Assembly (NCBI GenBank): GCA_022575985.1
Contig: JAKSXM010000007.1
Location: 55,892,501 to 55,956,500 of the forward strand
Origin: Anagrus nilaparvatae
Lineage: Eukaryota; Arthropoda; Insecta; Hymenoptera; Mymaridae
Reading direction: 5' to 3'
Length of the DNA: 64,000 nucleotides
This document shows, piece by piece, positions 21,711 to 35,214 of the stretch (its first letter is position 1; the number at the start of each line of letters is the position of its first letter). Position numbers and translations under genes: made by a program. A model generated the notes under the pieces. That model saw only the letters and a program-made list of their open reading frames with translations, made no database searches and had not been told where the DNA came from.

Positions 21711-23824
21711 TGGGTATTTTATATTTCTTTTTACTTATTCATTACTTAATTGTGATATTTTTTATCAAAATAATTTATAAATTAAAAAACTTATAACTTT
21801 TTTTTGAAAAGACAACCTAAGTGAAAACCTTAAACAGTGTTTTCGAACTGCTAGGAAGTGTATAATATGGAATGTATAATCATATATTTTTAATATTGTA
21901 ATTATATGAAATAATATGAGAATAATAAATAATTAAGTAATAAAGAAATTAATAGTATGCATATTAGTTTATTCTGCATATATTCACTCAGACTATTTAT
22001 TATTTATAATGACTTAATAGTATTACTTTTTCTAGCCACTAATAAACTTTATTATATATTATCTTTTGCATTACTCGTTTCCGATATATGACTCTATAAA
22101 AATAGTGATAAAAATTGATCTTTTTGGGAAAAATCTTAAATTTAGAACCTATCTTTAAATTACCAAAAAAAAAAAAATACAAATAAGATTATTAGAAAAT
22201 TTTTGGAAATTTTGAAATTATGCAAACTTGACCTAAAGAACCAGTTTTATCAAAAATTTTAATTTTGACAGTAATTTAAAAATTGGTCATTTTGGACTAA
22301 AAATGGGTACTTTGGTGTATTAAGTATAACAATAAGAGAATTGGAGATAAAAAAGTATTTATGGGGTTGGAAATATGATATTTGCACAAAAAATGAAACC
22401 AATGGGATTGTTGAGTTAGCAGTATTATCTGGAAGATAACCTAACGATCTGAAAAAAATTTTTTAAATGACTATAAATTATATTAACTCCAGATGAGTTA
22501 ACATTTATACTTCCAATACTAGATTAGCGAAAAATAATTTTTTTATTCATTATGCATAGTAAATGCTTTAACAAGTAGGTTGGTGGTTCTAGGCCCGGAA
22601 AGCTAATTGAATAAACTGAGAGCGGGAGACCCGAGTGTTCTTTCGAAATAATAAAATAAGGTTACATAAATAACAAAAAATCTATAATAATAGGTTGTAA
22701 TTTATCGCATCAAATGTCTTAGTGTCCCCTTGTTAAAATTATGAAATCTAGAAACAATTCAATAATAACAATAGAAAATTGTTTTATTTTAGTATTTTAA
22801 TAATTATTTATATTTTTTTATTCACTTTATTTTCGGAAAAATTATCGATATTCTTCCTGACTAATGATTTTTCATTTTTAAAAGAATAATCAACTTTTTT
22901 ACGTCTGAATTTTAATTTTTAAGCATCCTTTATTTTGCCTTGCCTTAATACAAATATTTTCTGAGCTAAACCAGAATAAATTGCCCCTACCTAAAGTTTT
23001 TTTTTAATGCAGGTTACATGTGCCCCCATAATTTAACTTTTATAATATACATAAGCCTAATAAGAAATTACCTAGTATCGAGTAACCCCACATAATATGA
23101 TCGCTTGAAATTCACAAAATCTTCATATTTTAAATTAAAATATATAAATTAGATCAATATGGTTGACCTGTCTTTTGCAAGGTTAGTTTAATTCAAATCG
23201 ATTGAAATATTTACTTTTTAATTAATATTGCAAATCGAAATTATTTATAAAAATTATATAAAATTTTCATAATCATAATTGTAAAAAAAAGGACTAATAA
23301 GCTTTTTTATTTCATCTTTTTCACTATATTAATATAAAAGTTATCGCAAAAAAATTATATATGCATATTTAGTATTTATATAGGTCACGGTCATTAAAGT
23401 TTACAGGTAATTCAAGATCCTATTTTGTATATGATTTTATATTCATAAAATTTTTAAAACTAGGTCAATTTTAAATAACAAAAATAGTTCTTAAGTCATT
23501 TCTTTATTAACTATTTTTTATATGCATAAATATTTTCTTTTTAAACGTAATTAATAACACAATAAATAAAAAGTTAATTATTCATTTTTCTTCAGAATTC
23601 ATATTTTTGTGATTTATACATAAAGGAAATGTAAATAAATTATATTTGTTTGTTTTTTTAATGAATTATAAAAAAGTTTTTTATTTATTATTGTACAAAA
23701 TTTACAAATAAAAATATATTAAGGTATATAGATTTACCACTGTATGAGCGAAAGTACAATGCAAACAAAACCGCTTGCGTTTAATGGTATTTCACTTGTG
23801 GCTAGCAGATTTCTTTAATACAAA
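21711..23824. other. AT-rich non-coding DNA
   Basis: No supported gene. A GC-richer patch at about 22565-22650 has no clear element ends. The segment 23755-23812 is the inverted partner of the dispersed repeat at 4478-4530. Confidence 0.4.
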
Positions 23825-23825
23825 A

Positions 23826-23900
23826 CATGTTTGTAGGCAGGGGGGAGGTCAAATGGACTTATTTTCGATTAATTTCGATTTAGGTATTTATATTAATTTC
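23826..23900 (+). mobile_element. G-tract repeat family copy (short relic)
   Basis: AACATGTTTGTAGGCAGGGG is followed directly by GGAGGTCAAATGGACTTATT and TTTCGATTTAGGT, a condensed version of the family at 36260-36601. Confidence 0.5.
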
Positions 23901-24090
23901 GAAAAAGAGGTATTGAACTATAACTTGACCAATATTGGGCATAAATAAAACAAATTAGTTGTAAAGTGATGTTATTATTAGACGTTTCGCCTATTTAATT
24001 TATAGGCTTTATTAGTTAATAAAGTTTAATAACTATATAAGATGGCCTGACAAAAGCGTTAGAGCAATACATCTATAAATTAGTTAACTA

Positions 24091-24516
24091 CACTGTAAAA
24101 AGTAACTTTCTTAAATTTACAAAAAAAATAGAATTTTTTCGAAAAATTAGCGAATTTTCAAAGAATTTTGTAAATATTCGATAAAAATCGTAAATTTACT
24201 AAATTTAGTATATTATCGAAAAATTCGAGAATTCTCGATTTTTTTTGTGATTTTACGACAAAAGTTGTAAATTCATAACTAATTTTCGGAAATTTAAAAA
24301 TAATTTTTGTAAATTTTCAAAAAAAAATGGTAAATTATCAATTTTTCTTGCGAATTCACAAAAAAAAATCGATAATTCTCCAATTTTTCGATAGTATACT
24401 AAATTTAGTAAATTTACGATTTTTTTCGAATATTTACAAATTTTATCGAAAATTTACTAATTTTTCGAAAATATTCTAATTTTTTTGTTAATATAAGAAA
24501 GTTACTTTTTACAGTG
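24091..24516. mobile_element. Palindromic TA-flanked MITE, family copy A
   Basis: The ends are CACTGTAAAAAGTAACTTTC and its reverse complement, with TA on both sides (24089-24090 and 24517-24518). The 426-bp element is inverted about its centre and contains nested smaller palindromes such as ATTCGAGAATTCTCGA and ACTAAATTTAGT. It is non-coding. Two other copies are at 45471-45902 and 55104-55472. Confidence 0.92.
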
Positions 24517-24960
24517 TATATAACAAAATAGACTAGATTTTAGAATTGATTATCCAATTTTTGATATTATATTTAGATCTTTATTTTTATATCAAGCATT
24601 TTCAGATTATTTGGTAACTGATTATATAATTTTAATGCTTGATAGCTGTATACTTTCTTACCAACCTCCAGCTTACATCTTGGTGGCTGAATTGAATTAC
24701 TTTTTGTTATATTATTACTAATGATAAATTTCTCCTTTTTAGTAAATAAGTTTGTTAGATACTAATAGGAATCTTTAAAGTTTTATTACTTTTATATTAT
24801 GAATAATTGTTTTTACTTTGTAATTTGTGTAGTAAATCGGTTGAATTACCATAGGTTTCTCCCCATGCTAAAATTATATTACCTGTTTTCCGACCTGTAG
24901 ATAAAAATTTCTACTTTATTTTTCCAAAACATGAAAATGATTAGTTTTAGATCATAAATT

Positions 24961-25036
24961 ATGGTCAATTTTTCAAAAATTTGTTAATAGCAACAAAACT
25001 ACCACTTTCATGTGAAAATGGACCCCGGATTTAGTA
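24961..25036. mobile_element. Half-copy of the 20176-20495 MITE
   Basis: It contains GGTCAATTTTT, AATTTGTTAATA and AAAATGGACCCCGGATTTAG in the same order as the right arm of the element at 20176-20495, with the interior and outer end missing. Confidence 0.55.
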
Positions 25037-27754
25037 AAAAAAAAAAAAAAAAAAATTATTTAAAAAAAATGTGTTTGTAAAAATTACACTAAAAAGCAAT
25101 ATTATCTCAAATTTTAAAAAATTACTTGGATAGCCTTATTTAGAGATATATTATTTTTTCTTAAATAAAAATTTTATAAAATTTAAGCTTATTTAAATAT
25201 TTTCATTGACATTAATTCACACAAATAATTATTATTTTAAGAATGAAAATTTGATAAATTCGATAAGTAGCTGATTTCCTCACATTAACTTTAGAAGCCG
25301 GAACTTAGCATATAATCAAAAATCAATATCAAACCTTTAATATATATATTTGTAATCAACCATGTGCAAAGATTTCTCTCAATATTCCTGTGTGCGTTCT
25401 CGATGTTAAATTAAGTCGAAATTATTATATTAAAAACCTTTATATATTATTAATACTAATAAAACTAATCATTGTTAAAATTTTTTTTATACTTAATTGC
25501 TTTAAAAGAATGACTTGCAAATTCTTCAGTTTTTTTTTTTTTGTAATAATGTAATAACCTTTGGTATTGTATAGATAAGAATAAGCTTACGTTAGCATAC
25601 TTAATTTTAGTAAATTTTAGTGTATTTAAAAAAAAAAATTCAATGATATTCATAAGGTCAACAAGATTAAAAAAATATACAGTTTTTATTTAATGTATTA
25701 AAGGTTTTTTTACTAAATTTAATATTGGAAAGCAGAAATACGGATTTCGAAAACCACACAAAAGTAATTTATAAAATAATGTGTGAAGATTTTACGTTAA
25801 TCAAACTAAATGAGAAGGGATTTCCAGCAGAAAAGTATACAAGAAAGGAATTTACAAGCTTACGTTAGAAACAATTCAACTACTTAATGTGATAAGCGAC
25901 AATCTACACAATAAACAGTCTAAAATTGATGTACAGAATTCAGCTATGAATACAAAATAAAAATATACTAATAAATACAATTTTGACACAATAAATTTTA
26001 TAATTCTAGATAATGAAAATCATCAATTTAGATAATTATAAAAAAAGTAATTAATCGCATGTAGAAATTTCTAACAAATGTTAAATTTTTTTAAATTAAA
26101 AAAAAATGCAAATTACATTTTATTCAGAAAAGGAAATTGTTTTAGATTCATTGCATTTAAATATGACATAATTATTTATTATATGAAAAAGCTGTAAAAA
26201 AATTTTTTTTACTTTTAAAATGTATTTTTAATTATTATTTTTCTTAATATTTATTTAACAAATATAAGTAATAATTATAATTTTCTTTATTTTCCAAAAT
26301 TTTAGACATGTTGTATAAATCAGATTGACAATATAACAAAAAATGCTTAAAACCCTTTAGATTCTTCTGTACTTTAATTACAACTAATCACTTCTTTGCA
26401 TCACGTACTAATTACCTATAGAATTATGTATACGTGAGTTAAACTAACGAGATATATGTAAAGAAAAAATCACTTTGCAACAATTAAATTAACATTATTG
26501 TGCTACGAGACGAAATTATATATTTTTGATAATTAAAATTTTTTAAAATAGTTTAATTTTTATTGACTTTTCAGAAGGAAAAAAAACATTTTTTTGCATT
26601 TGAATCTCTTTTTTAGGTTATTACGTGTCAGTCATCCTTCAGAATTTATGTTTCATTCATTTTTTACGCGCAAAATATAACCACAAAAAAATTGTGAAAA
26701 AGTTTTTGGGATTCGATCTCAGGTGGGGCTCAAGTTTTACGTGTTAAGATCTATTTCATATCAGAGCAATTTCCGGGTACGAAGTCCGAGGAGTCAAAAG
26801 GCGCACACCTATTGAGCAGTTTCTGTGCGCTTCCCCTCTTGACCACATAGTTACACAAAATGATTTATTAATAAAAAAAAGTTTATTAACTTTTTACCTA
26901 GATTAATTGAAATTAGTGCAATTTAAAACGATTTTTTCTCCAAATTTATTTATTTAACAATTTACACTAAAAATTATTAGTAATATGCATTAAAATTAAA
27001 CAAATTTGTTTTTTATATTAAATTAAAATACTTGTTTAACTATTCAATAAGAATAAAAGTTTTGTATTTTAAATTTATAAAATACTGTTATAGTAATAAT
27101 ATATATAAATAGCGAATTCAGTGATCTATATTAAAAAGGTGTTTGCCTAATTTTGTAAAGAGAATCCTTTATGTACAAGCCTTTGAATCAAGTTTTAAAA
27201 TCAAGTATTTGGAGTTGAGGTAATAGAAGTTGTATCTAATGAAAAGGATTTTGATATAGTTTATACTTAGTCATGTAGAAATAATTTCTAGGACTATTGA
27301 TTGTTTAAGTTTGACCTAACTACTGATTAACAAAATAGTTGAAATTAAATTTTTGTTTAATTTCGATTACTTGTATCAGCTGATACGGAAACATTTCATT
27401 TTACTATTCTGTACATACAAATATAAAACTATGCATATAATACAAATAGAATCTGTAAGTATGAGGTGGTCTAGCAAATCTGACAAAGGTCTAGACTACG
27501 CGAATCTGACTAAGTTTGGAAACCAAACCAGGGCCGGACCAACATTCATCATATTTTGAACGCGGGCCAGATGCGCTTCCGAACTTAGCATATAAAACGC
27601 ATAAAAATAAACAACATGTGTGCTAAAATTTAATTGTATTGTATTAAATTAAGTAATATTTATTAGTGAAAACCTGTATTTTTATTGTTCTGCTTGTGTT
27701 ATGAATAAATAATTAAAATTATTATTGATTCAGTCATCGACTAGAAAGCACGGA

Positions 27755-27930
27755 TTTTTCGGCCACTGTGTGGCTGAAAAAGACCCCTTTCTCGCCGCTA
27801 ACGCAGAAAAATTTTATATGGTTCTTGTCCATGAATAAAGAATGTTGCAAATCTTAGTTTACAATCGTAATTTACGCACAGCTTAGGTCATTCTTTACTT
27901 TTTTAGAAACGAGCCGTAAATATACGATTT
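27755..27930 (+). repeat. Dispersed repeat, second copy (with 7125-7300)
   Basis: Same motif order as 7125-7300, with substitutions and indels. It is preceded by GC-richer sequence containing a GGGCCGG motif near 27530-27540. No coding capacity is evident. Confidence 0.5.
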
Positions 27931-30698
27931 AGAATTAAATTTTGAGCGTACAAAAATTTAGCTTAGAATTGTGAAAATATTTAACAATTGAAAAACAAAA
28001 AACAATCTTGGCACCTTTTTAGATTCGAATCGGTTTTTCTAAAATCCCAGCTCTTCACATTCCCTTTAGTAAAATTTCACTTAGAATTACTCATATAAAA
28101 ATATAAAATTATGTATTAAATAATCGAATTTTACACTTGAATGATTTTCAATTTCACACATCTATTACTAAAAATGTTTATATATCATAAAAAAAAAAAT
28201 TTTTTTAATTTTAATACAAAATTTTAGTGAATTGGAAAATTTATTTTTATTTTTTAACTTGAAAATTAATTATGCTTCACTATTGTTTTTATATTATATG
28301 TATTTTAAAAAATATTTCAAAAATTAGTATAAAAAATAGGTTGTTATTTATTAAACGATTTAAAATAAATTTCAAAGGGAATTCAAATATTTTTTTTACG
28401 AAAATAATAGAGTAAAATTCCAAAAAATTAATTCAGTAGTTAAAATCTGCTACTCAACTAAAAAAATGAAAAAAATGTAATATAAACAAACTATTATTTA
28501 TAATCTATGCATAATTTTTGTATTGAAATAAAACTACGGACAATACTTGATTATTGCTCACTGTAGAAAAATCAGAAATAAGTTAAATTAATTTCAAAAG
28601 TTTTGAATTTTCATGAAAACTTGATGAATACTGAATCTTTAATAAGAATGTATAAAAAAATATTCATAAAATTTGTGGAAATTCATAGCAGAAAAATCAA
28701 CAGAGCAAAATAAAAAATTGAAATACTAGAAACTTATTTTTTTTTAACCTAAAAAACAGAAAGTTAAGTAATTAGGATTTATGCTACTGAAGATATTAAA
28801 TATTAACGGATCACGTCATTCAGAATATCAGAATACTTGAAAACTTAACTTAAATTAACATAGTTAGTATTAAAATGCATAAGAAATAATAAAAATTTTC
28901 AAAATTATTTTTTCAAGTAAATTCAATTTCAAGTAAATAAAATATATCTGAAATTTTATATTACTAATGTAATTTAAACTGACATAGTTGAAAAAAATAT
29001 ATAAAATTTGATAATATCAAATTTCGTTCAATATTATTCAATGTTATAAAAAAGAAATTCAAAATAAATTTTCATGCTTTTTTAATTTTTTGAAAAACAA
29101 CTTTTTGTTTCATTTACATAAATAATATCACCAGTTGTAAAATTTTTTATATGGAATTTTTTTGTTAATTTAGTTTCTTATAAATTTGTTTTTGTGGTTG
29201 AATTATGTCAATTTTATTTCTATAAAATCAAAAATTCAGTTTTTTTTCTTGAAGTTATTACCAAATTGAATTTAAAATTTTTTTATATTGCATACAGTGA
29301 CTTTACTGGAGAAGTTTGCTCAGGTCTAAAGTTTTCCTCTGATGGAGCTTAGACATTTCACGATAAATTTCAAGTTGTGATTTTAATAACGAATTTAAAA
29401 AAATATGCAGATTTTGGTTTAATCCTAAAAGATCTCATTAATTAAAACGATCAGTATTTTTTTTTTGCACAGGTCAAACTCATTTAAAAATTAAATAATA
29501 AAATTTTACTATTATAACGCGAAAAAAAACGTTTTTACACTAAAAAAGAAAATGTAATTCTATAGCTTTTATGACTGTAAAAAGAAACATGTCCTAGACC
29601 GTAAAAATAAATTACAATCTAAAAATGTAAACTATTTTTATTTTACGTCTTAAAGCATCATGAAATTTTACAGTAAAAGCAGAAAGAAATGGCATGCCAA
29701 AGAAATCACTTTTGTCCATTTAAAAAGTATTTTAACGAAAATTGAAAAACTGCATCTTAAAAGTTTTTTTTTTTGAAATCTCCGAAATCTTCAAAAAACT
29801 GATTTAAATTGACTTTTGGTAAATTCGATAGAGAAAAAAGAATCCAATTTTTAAGTAATTTAGTTGACATGAAATGTTCTAGATATAAATAACATGAACT
29901 ATATTTATTTATTCAATTACAAAAATAAAATTGAAATTCAACAGAAAACAAAGATTTGCAATTCTAGGTCATCCTTTCTATGTATCTAACAGTATATCTT
30001 TTTTGTCAAAAATCCAATAATTTTCCTTTCTTATTATATTATTATCCTTTATAGTTAAAATAGGAGAATATAATTTCATTAAATTTTCAAGAAATTCCCT
30101 TTAACATTTATATATAGATTAATTAAAGAATGTCTTTCTCTAATTATTAATATTTTATTGTATAATAATTATGCTTGTACTGAATTTATAATATAATTAT
30201 AGCTTACATTTGCAAATCGGATTCACGATACAAAGTGATAAACTTTTTAATACGTTACTTTGCGCACTGTTTGAAGATTTGCTAAGACAAGCTTTGAAGA
30301 CAAAATTAAAAAATACTAGAAATAGGTTTTTTATTTCTTCTGTCGATTGGTGAAGTATCACCTTGCGCAAAAGTTAATTAAACTACTATTTGCTATTAAA
30401 AAAGTTTTTTTAAAAGTATTTTTATATAACTTTACGATACTTTAAATTTAAAACTCTCAGGTACATTGGCTTAACTTTTGCTAACAAAAATAATTTCAAT
30501 TTAATAGAGATTTCAAAAATCCTCAAAAAAAGCCTGTAAAACCATTCCATAATTGATAATTCAAGACGATGTTACCAGTTCGATAAACTATGTAATTTAG
30601 AAAAATTGCAATTAAATAATATTAAAATAACCATAGTCTATTATGGTGTATCTACCCGTAATCAATATACTAATTAAAGCTTTTTACGTTAATGATAT

Positions 30699-30775
30699 AA
30701 AAATATGATATCATACCACTTATTAAGATTCTAGGTTCAAAGGTATCGAAGTGGCAGCTGTTTTTCAATTTTTAA
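30699..30775 (+). repeat. Dispersed repeat, three copies
   Basis: The series GATATCATACCACT, TTAAGATTCTAGGTTCAA, GTGGCAGCTGTTTTT is matched at 34621-34702 in the same orientation. At about 43102-43162 it is matched in reverse orientation, with substitutions. Class unknown. Confidence 0.5.
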
Positions 30776-31684
30776 ATATTTTAAAAATTCTGACCAAATT
30801 TTTTTTTTTATAAATTCTTCAAAAATCAAAAAACTTAAGAAATATTTTATATTATTGTTAGAAATTAAAGTTTCTTTTATAAAATCGATGCTAAATAATA
30901 TCCTGAATATTAAATTAAAAGATTTTTAAAATCAGAAGCCTTATAAAAAAATCTTGATTAATTTAGTACCTCAAAAATTAGATAAATTTCAAGCGCTAAT
31001 AAATATAAATGGCAGAAGATTCCAAAAGTTTTAATTTCCAGAAAAATCGAAAAATGCTATTTATATCGACCTGATTCAACCTTAACTAATATACTTATAA
31101 TAATTATTATGAATAGAACATTATTATTGTATTTTTATGATTATTTATCAAATTTATAATAAAAAAGTTATTTATTTTTTATTTAAGTTACTAAACTAAA
31201 TTTTTTCCATAAATAATAATAAAATATTATTATAAAGTTTTTAAAAGGCTTTTAATTTTATTATACTATGACACAATTATTATCTTCTTTCATACTTTAA
31301 AAAGTACTTATATTATATATTTTTTCAATGTAAGTCATTAGAAATTTAAAGTGCAATTAAACTTAAAATAATAAAAAAAAATATATAATCAAAATCTTTC
31401 TGTTGTATTAAATATCAATTATTTTTACATTTTATAGCTTAAAATGGCTTTTCTTATTTTTAATTACAATTAAATTGATCTTTATTATCGTATAAATTTT
31501 TATTTTTTTTGTATTGTAAGAGAAGTGGAGAACTTAGATTATGTACAAATTGGACAATATATCAAGTAACATTTTAAAACTACAGAATCTTTTGTTTTTT
31601 GATTGTTTTTTTGTCGTTGCTAACAATTTATTATCATTTGAATTAACTACCTTCAATATAAATATATTAGAATTTCTACAGCAC

Positions 31685-32852
31685 AGCTGCACAAAAAATA
31701 AAAGTTCTGTAACTAGACCTACCTACAGGTAAGTTTTTCGATGTCTTAAAACCGAATCTGAAGTCAGAATTTAGCCTACACCCTCAGATTTTGCCCCAGC
31801 TACCCCCAGCCACCCTCTAAACCGCCCAAAAAGCAAATATTTTACTATGTCTAAAAGTTAAAAATAAAAGAACTTTAGTTACGTATTTTGATGTCTTAAA
31901 GCCGAATCTGAATTCAGAATTTAGCCTGCACCATCAGATTTTGCTCCAGATAGCTCCAGTCACCCTCTAAACCGCCCCAGAGGGTGAATATTTTACTTTG
32001 TGCAAAAGTTATAAATTAAAGTATCTTAGTTCCGTTTTTTGATGTTCTAAAAACGAATTTTAAGTCAGAATTTATCCGTCATCCATAGTTTTTGTCCCAG
32101 CTAGTTACCCTCTAAAGTCCACCAAAGGAAGGTTATTTAATTGCTTTAGAATATTACAGCGATATCAGGATGGTGCTAAGAACTTTTGTTGAAAACAGTA
32201 AGCTTCTACGAGCATATATGATTACGTATGTTTCGTTACTAAACCTTTCTCTGGTGAGTTTTAGAGGGTAACTAGGGTAGCTGGGACAAAAACTAAAGGT
32301 TATAGGTAAATTATAACTTAAAATTCGTTTTTAGAACATCAAAATACGTAACCAAGGTACTTTAATTTATAACTTTTGCACAAAGTAAAATATTCACCCT
32401 CTAGGGCAGTTTAGAGGGTGATTGGGATAGCTAGGGCAAAAACTGAGGGTTATAGGTAAATTCTGACTTGAAATTCGGTTTTAAAACATCGAAATACGTT
32501 ACTAAAGTACTTTTATTTTTAACTTTTGGACATAGTAAAATATTTGATTTTTGGAGTGGTTTAGAGGGATGCTGGGGGTAGCTTGGGCAAAATCTGAGGG
32601 TGTAGTATAAAATCTGACTTCAGATTCGGTTATATGACACCAAAATACGTAACTAATGTACTTTAATTTTTAACTTTTGGACATAGTAAAATATTTTCTT
32701 TTTGGGCGGTTTAGAGGGTGCCTGGGGGTAGCTGGGGCAAAATCTGAGGGTGTAGGCTAAATTATGACTTCAGATTCGGTTTTAGGACATCGAAAAACTT
32801 ACCTGTAGGTAGGTCTAGTTACAGGATCAGAACTTTTTTTTTTTGTGCAGCT
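31685..32852. mobile_element. 1.17-kb fold-back element with internal tandem units
   Basis: The ends AGCTGCACAAAAAATAAAAG and its inverted counterpart (with extra T) bracket the element. The left arm carries about three direct units of roughly 150 bp; each contains GATGTCTTAAA(A/G)CCGAAT, a CAGATTTTG...CCAG block and ACCCTCTAAACCGCC. The right arm carries about four inverted versions of the same unit. The centre lies near 32160-32250. Unit divergence rises toward the centre. It has no coding capacity. The architecture, tandem subrepeats inside long inverted arms, recalls Foldback-type elements, but no target duplication was established. Confidence 0.8.
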
Positions 32853-33379
32853 TTGTTATGTATCTTAACTGGTTTATTCTTTTTTTAAATTATTTGGAGC
32901 AGCATACCACTAATTAAGATTTTTCCCATCATTTTAAGCCTTGTTCCACCCCTTTTCAGCTTCCAATAGATTTTAAATATTAAAAATAATAACAATAAAA
33001 AAGCATGGTTTAAAATGACAAAACTTTTAATTTTAGGGCTTGAACAATTTTTTTATTCGATTTTTCTTAAATATTTAACTATATTAAAGATATTTTAAAT
33101 CAAAAACTCATTTATAATGCTTTAGAAGTAATTATTTTTGTATTTGGAAGACTCTGGAAAAAAGGCAGCAAGAAATACAAAAACTTTTAATATAAACTTC
33201 ATCTTTTTATTGTCATAAAACTTTTTTATGATAAATTTAACAAAAATCAACACCATAATGCACAAACAAATCTACCTGTAATACCGTATCTTGATTTTTT
33301 CTAGGCATAAAGAGACTTATTTAGAAAAATCAAATATAATCAAAATTATATAAGTAGTTCTTATTGTTAATGAAACTGA
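32853..33379. other. AT-rich non-coding DNA
   Basis: Nothing is recognised beyond a weak resemblance of 32895-32930 to the 30699-30775 repeat. Confidence 0.4.
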
Positions 33380-33383
33380 TCTA

Positions 33384-34573
33384 TGTAACGGGGGTAATTT
33401 ATTTAAATAAATAATTTTGAATAATATACATACATATATATTTATTAATATATTTATACTTTAAGAGCGCCTTTTAATAAATATATGTATGTATAATTAT
33501 TTAGTAATAGTAATAATAATAAAAGGGGGGAATTACCTCCGTTATTCGGCTAGCTCGGCATGAGAAACGGTCTCATTCGGCAAGTGGGGGAGTTCTAAGA
33601 AATAGGTATTTATGTGGGGAAATATTATTATATGTGAACATGCACTTACACTAAATGAATTAAACACTTATTTATTTATTATAAAATATTTAAATGATAC
33701 TTTATTAATAATTTTATATTATTTTATATAATTTTATATTGCCTGGTAGGCTTTTGAATAAAATAAAAAAATGTAATACGAAATAATAAACCCGCGTGGC
33801 TTTACATAAAAATATTCGCGATCCGCGCGCAATCACACATACACACACTTTTACGGTACCGCTCTAATATATCTGCTGCTGGAATCGTCTACTTGTGGAT
33901 GATGTCGTCTGCTAGGATGCTGAATAATGGTGTAAGCTCGTGTATCCTCGCTGATGCAGGATTTTTATCTACGGCTGTCGGCTTTCTCACTTTACACGAT
34001 CTGGTTTTTATTTTAATATTATCACTTTATTATTTAATGGTGACCGTTATCGGCTAATATATATAATTAATTAATTTATATAAAAATCATTGAGTTATGG
34101 TTTCACTATATTAATAATAATCGCTTTATGATTAATTATTTAATTAAAGTAAAAATGGCTCCAAGGCAATACGCGTATCTTTACCAGTATTTTTGGCACT
34201 TGGAGGTGCGAAACCGTTACTTGCTCTATGGACATCGCACGTGACGTCGCGGTCCAGAGCTGAAACCGGAATGCTCGTTTTGCAAAGGAAACGGCATGGT
34301 CTTCTATTACAGCGCCGTGCGGCTGATACTATAAATCATTATCAGTCGATATGAAAATCTATAATATTTATTGATCGGTGCTGCTTTTTATTGATCTTCT
34401 AATAGAATATTTTTGAACTAGAAATAATATATTTTAAAATTTGATTGTTTTTATGCGGAAATATTCTGTCTTGAAGACTTGAGGCGTGCGAATATGTGTG
34501 TATGTGTTTTTGCAAATATTAAATAATTTAATATTTAATATTTGCTTTTAACGGGCAAAAATGCCTCGTTACA
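33384..34573. mobile_element. Solo LTR of an LTR retrotransposon
   Basis: A 1190-bp unit starting TGTAACGGGG and ending CCTCGTTACA, so the termini are TG...CA with 7-bp perfect inverted ends. TCTA flanks both sides (33380-33383 and 34574-34577), a 4-bp target duplication. There is no internal gag-pol between two LTRs, so it is a solo LTR left by recombination. It contains GC-rich blocks (33530-33600, 33790-33990, 34150-34330) unlike the surroundings. An inverted pair (about 33427-33450 and 33474-33495) lies near its left end. Its family (Gypsy or BEL) cannot be decided from the LTR alone. Confidence 0.85.
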
Positions 34574-34939
34574 TCTATGTGATAGAAAAATCTTTAAAAA
34601 ACCGATTGGACTGGATTCAGTATGTAAAAATATGATACTATGCCATATATTAAGGTTCTAGATTCAATAGTTTCTAAATGGCAGCTGTTTTTAAATTTGT
34701 AAATACTTTTTGAGGAGTAATTCGCCTTTAAAGTACTTAAAAACCAATAAAAAACAATTTTTATGATCTTCCATTTCCCGAAATTTTTCATTATCTGAGT
34801 TTTCCCGTAAACTAATCATAATTCAGACTAATTTTTTGGATTCTTCCTAATTGTTTTGTGTGTTTACACAAACAAAGTTCATTTAACATTTTCATTTCTA
34901 ACAGATTTAATTTATATTCCCTAATTAATATAAACCCAC

Positions 34940-34967
34940 GTAAAAAGATTAAGCTTAATCTTTTTAC
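34940..34967. repeat. Perfect 28-bp palindrome
   Basis: GTAAAAAGATTAAG is followed directly by its exact reverse complement. There is no spacer. Confidence 0.85.
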
Positions 34968-35039
34968 ATGGATATCTTAGAACCGAATTTATACGTCCTA
35001 AATAGAAATTATTTTAAGTCTATAAACCTAAAGTATTCA

Positions 35040-35175
35040 AAGGTCTTATTCTTATTTCAACTTACTCTAAGTCCATTTGACACCTCCCCCTAAAACGTTA
35101 CTTTTTCACCCCTCCTACTGCAAGGTACTTTTCCGGGTACCTCTCCCTATGAAAATGTTCCATGTTAATAAATTA
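35040..35175 (-). mobile_element. G-tract repeat family copy (inverted relic)
   Basis: On the minus strand: AACATGGAACATTTTCATAG, a GGGAGAGGTACC block, AGGAGGGGTGAAAAAGT, GGGGGAGGTGTCAAATGGAC, then ACTTAGAGTAAGTTG. The order matches 36260-36601. Confidence 0.55.
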
Positions 35176-35214
35176 TGACTCATACTTAACTCAAGTGATT
35201 CAATTAACATTTGT

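Larger units (their letters stand above)
24517..31684. other. Long AT-rich non-coding stretch
   Basis: I found no supported exon. Recognisable pieces: a half-copy of the 20176-20495 MITE at about 24961-25036; GC-richer patches at 26700-26850 and 27455-27600; the second copy of the 7125-7300 repeat at 27755-27930; and a dispersed repeat at 30699-30775. The motif GAACTTAGCATATAA occurs at about 25304 and 27581. Small open frames at 25465-25653, 27353-27559 and 31541-31732 look like chance. Confidence 0.4.

Noticed and set aside
26695..26740. tRNA B-box-like sequence on the minus strand (GATCGAATCCC)
   Set aside because: No A box, anticodon arm or acceptor stem could be paired around it. It may be a SINE relic, but evidence is insufficient.
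31685..32852. CRISPR-like array of repeats
   Set aside because: The repeats are about 150-bp units in inverted arms, not short repeats with unique spacers, and the DNA is eukaryotic.
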